Assembly (NCBI GenBank): GCA_009936825.1
Contig: JAACDV010000177.1
Coordinates: 1-16,943, forward strand
Source: Bacteroidota bacterium
GTDB taxonomy: Bacteria > Pseudomonadota > Alphaproteobacteria > Puniceispirillales > Puniceispirillaceae
Reading direction: 5' to 3'
Length of the DNA stretch: 16,943 bases
This document shows, piece after piece, positions 15,697 through 16,943 of the stretch. Numbering within the stretch: the first letter of the stretch is position 1; each line of letters starts with the position of its first letter. The notes under the pieces are model-generated. The model was not told the origin of the DNA, did no database searches, and saw nothing but the letters and a program-made list of their open reading frames with translations. The position numbers and the translations under genes were made by a program.

Positions 15697-15734
15697 AGCA
15701 TCGCCCCATACCGATAAGGGTATGCGGCGATGCT
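15697..15734 (-). terminator. Long stem-loop after the SBP gene (attenuator or 3'-end stabiliser)
   Basis: A 16-base inverted repeat (15697-15712 with 15719-15734) has one C-C mismatch and a 6-base loop. It begins 14 bases past the SBP stop codon in the direction of transcription. The RNA after the hairpin (GUUAUAUUG) has no run of U, so it is a poor intrinsic terminator. In this position between binding-protein and permease genes it more likely protects the SBP mRNA 3' end or causes partial termination, raising SBP level over the membrane components. The hairpin itself is certain from sequence; its role is inferred. Confidence 0.55.
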
Positions 15735-15748
15735 TTAGGTGATGCGGC

Positions 15749-16943
15749 TTAGTCGGCCCAGCTGACGCCGGTCAGATCATTGGCCTGTGTTGGGGAATTT
15801 TCCCAAAGACCTTTAATCTTGGCGTTCGCCACGCCAGTGCGTGCCAGTTGGAACAGATAGCCATTGACGTAATCATCGGCGATGATTTGTTGCGCCGATT
15901 GAAGCAACGCGGTGCGTTTTTTGGCGTCGGTTGCCAGCTTCAAATCGGTCATCGCCTTCTGCAGTTCAGCACTGTCATACTGGAAATAATATTCTGGATT
16001 GGCATAAATACCGATATCCATTGGCTCGGTGTGCGAGACGATGGACAGATCAAAATCCTTACCCCTGAAGACCTGCTCTAGCCACTGCGCCCATTCCAGA
16101 TTTTCAATCTCGATATCAATACCAACTTCGCGAAGCTGGGATGCGATAATCTCGCCGCCACGACGTGCGTATGAGGGCGGTGGTAGCTTAAGAGAAAGCG
16201 TCAGACCGTTTACATATCCGGCTTCCTTTAACAGCGCCTTAGAGCGTTCCGGATCAAAGTTTGACTGGCCGGTCAGATCGACATAATCCGGGTGATGCGG
16301 CGCAAAATGTGTGCCGATTGGCGTGCCATAGCCGAACATCGCTCCATCAATAATCGCTTGCCGGTTGATCGCATGCGCAATCGCTTTGCGAACCCGAACG
16401 TCGGTCAGTTTTTCCGATTTGTTGTTGGTGGAAAGGATAGTCTCACCCTCGGTCGAGCCGACAATTACGCTAAAGCGCGGGTCAGCATCAAACTGCGGCA
16501 GATTTTCAGGTGCCGGATAGCCCGGAAAGGCGTCAATATCGCCAGCCATAACGGCGGCAAAAGCGGCGGTCGGATCAGAAATAAACTTGAATGTCGCCTT
16601 TTCCAAGGCAACAGGTTTTCCCCAGTAACTGGCGTTTTTCGTGATCTCAATGCGGTCGCCGTGCACCCAATTTGAAAATTTGAAAGGCCCTGTGCCAACC
16701 GGCGCACTGGCAGCCATTTCGATGCTTTCAGGAGCGACAATAACGGCGTCCCCCCATGCCATGTTCGTAATAAATCCGCCATCCGGGTCGCTCAGAGTGA
16801 TGCGCACCGTTTTGGCATCAACCCCATCAACCGAAGCAATTCCGGTGAACAGACGCTTTTGTGCGTTTGTCGAACCCTCGGCCCGCGCGCGGTCCAGTGA
16901 AAATTTCACATCATCGGCATCCATGGTGGTGCCATCGTGAAAC
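15749..16943 (-). CDS. Peptide-type ABC transporter substrate-binding protein (family 5), 5' end cut
   Basis: Periplasmic binding component of the right importer; 397 residues are visible and the frame runs off the right edge, so signal peptide and true start are outside. The first visible residues FHDGTTMDADDVKFSLDRA are the conserved SBP_bac_5 segment normally found about 100 residues into the protein, meaning most of the mature chain is here. Later landmarks are GTGPFKF near 78-84 of the visible part and RVRKAIAHAINRQAII, the conserved helix after the hinge, followed by a GxGTPIGTHFAP loop. It ends DLTGVSWAD. It leads the unit SBP, DppB, DppC, ATPase, ALDH, SDR, P1 hydrolase. It is clearly a different protein from the left-arm SBP, so the two importers probably take different ligands. 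Confidence 0.94.
   Translation of the reverse strand, partial: FHDGTTMDADDVKFSLDRARAEGSTNAQKRLFTGIASVDGVDAKTVRITLSDPDGGFITNMAWGDAVIVAPESIEMAASAPVGTGPFKFSNWVHGDRIEITKNASYWGKPVALEKATFKFISDPTAAFAAVMAGDIDAFPGYPAPENLPQFDADPRFSVIVGSTEGETILSTNNKSEKLTDVRVRKAIAHAINRQAIIDGAMFGYGTPIGTHFAPHHPDYVDLTGQSNFDPERSKALLKEAGYVNGLTLSLKLPPPSYARRGGEIIASQLREVGIDIEIENLEWAQWLEQVFRGKDFDLSIVSHTEPMDIGIYANPEYYFQYDSAELQKAMTDLKLATDAKKRTALLQSAQQIIADDYVNGYLFQLARTGVANAKIKGLWENSPTQANDLTGVSWAD

Noticed and set aside
1..16943. Search for CRISPR arrays, tRNA genes, insertion-sequence ends and phage genes
   Set aside because: No repeated spacer array, cloverleaf, terminal inverted repeats with transposase, or integrase was seen by eye.

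Overview
The window is a chromosomal stretch from a proteobacterium, most likely a marine-type alphaproteobacterium. This rests on the mid-range GC, the style of the fused dipeptide-transporter ATPases and the mix of hydrolases. There is no rRNA, tRNA or phylogenetic marker here, so the taxonomy is inference. Nearly every base is coding. No mobile element, CRISPR array, integrase or transcription regulator was seen.

Layout. Left arm, + strand (1-4479): the end of a family-5 substrate-binding protein (SBP), an intrinsic terminator-like hairpin, two DppB/DppC-type permeases and one fused double-ATPase. Centre: a two-gene minus-strand unit (7472 down to 4516) with an HSL-type esterase followed by a CocE/S15-type hydrolase. 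Divergent from it is a plus-strand lipoprotein with a metallo-beta-lactamase fold resembling NAPE-PLD (7651-8811). Right arm, minus strand (16943 down to 8815): a second SBP (5' end cut by the window), a stem-loop, DppB, DppC, a fused ATPase, then an aldehyde dehydrogenase, a classical SDR and a P1-family (DmpA/NylC-like) hydrolase.

How it works together (inference). Two complete Dpp/Opp-type importers point inward at a group of amide/ester hydrolases and two NAD(P)-dependent dehydrogenases. This looks like an uptake-and-dismantle module for amide- or ester-bearing small molecules such as unusual peptides, N-acyl compounds or omega/beta-amino acid oligomers. The P1 hydrolase carries the Asn-Thr self-cleavage site and the two downstream Asp residues, at the spacing known from nylon-oligomer hydrolase NylC. 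The actual substrate cannot be read from the sequence.

The clearest anomaly is in the right-arm dppC. Its first 27 codons are in a different frame from the rest and are separated from it by TGATG. Adding one T to a T4 run would restore a normal 282-residue permease. This is either a sequencing or assembly error, a real lesion, or a stop-restart/frameshift arrangement. I see no clearly new class of defence, mobile or RNA system. The interest lies in the catabolic grouping, the frameshift, and the hairpins between each binding-protein gene and its permease genes.
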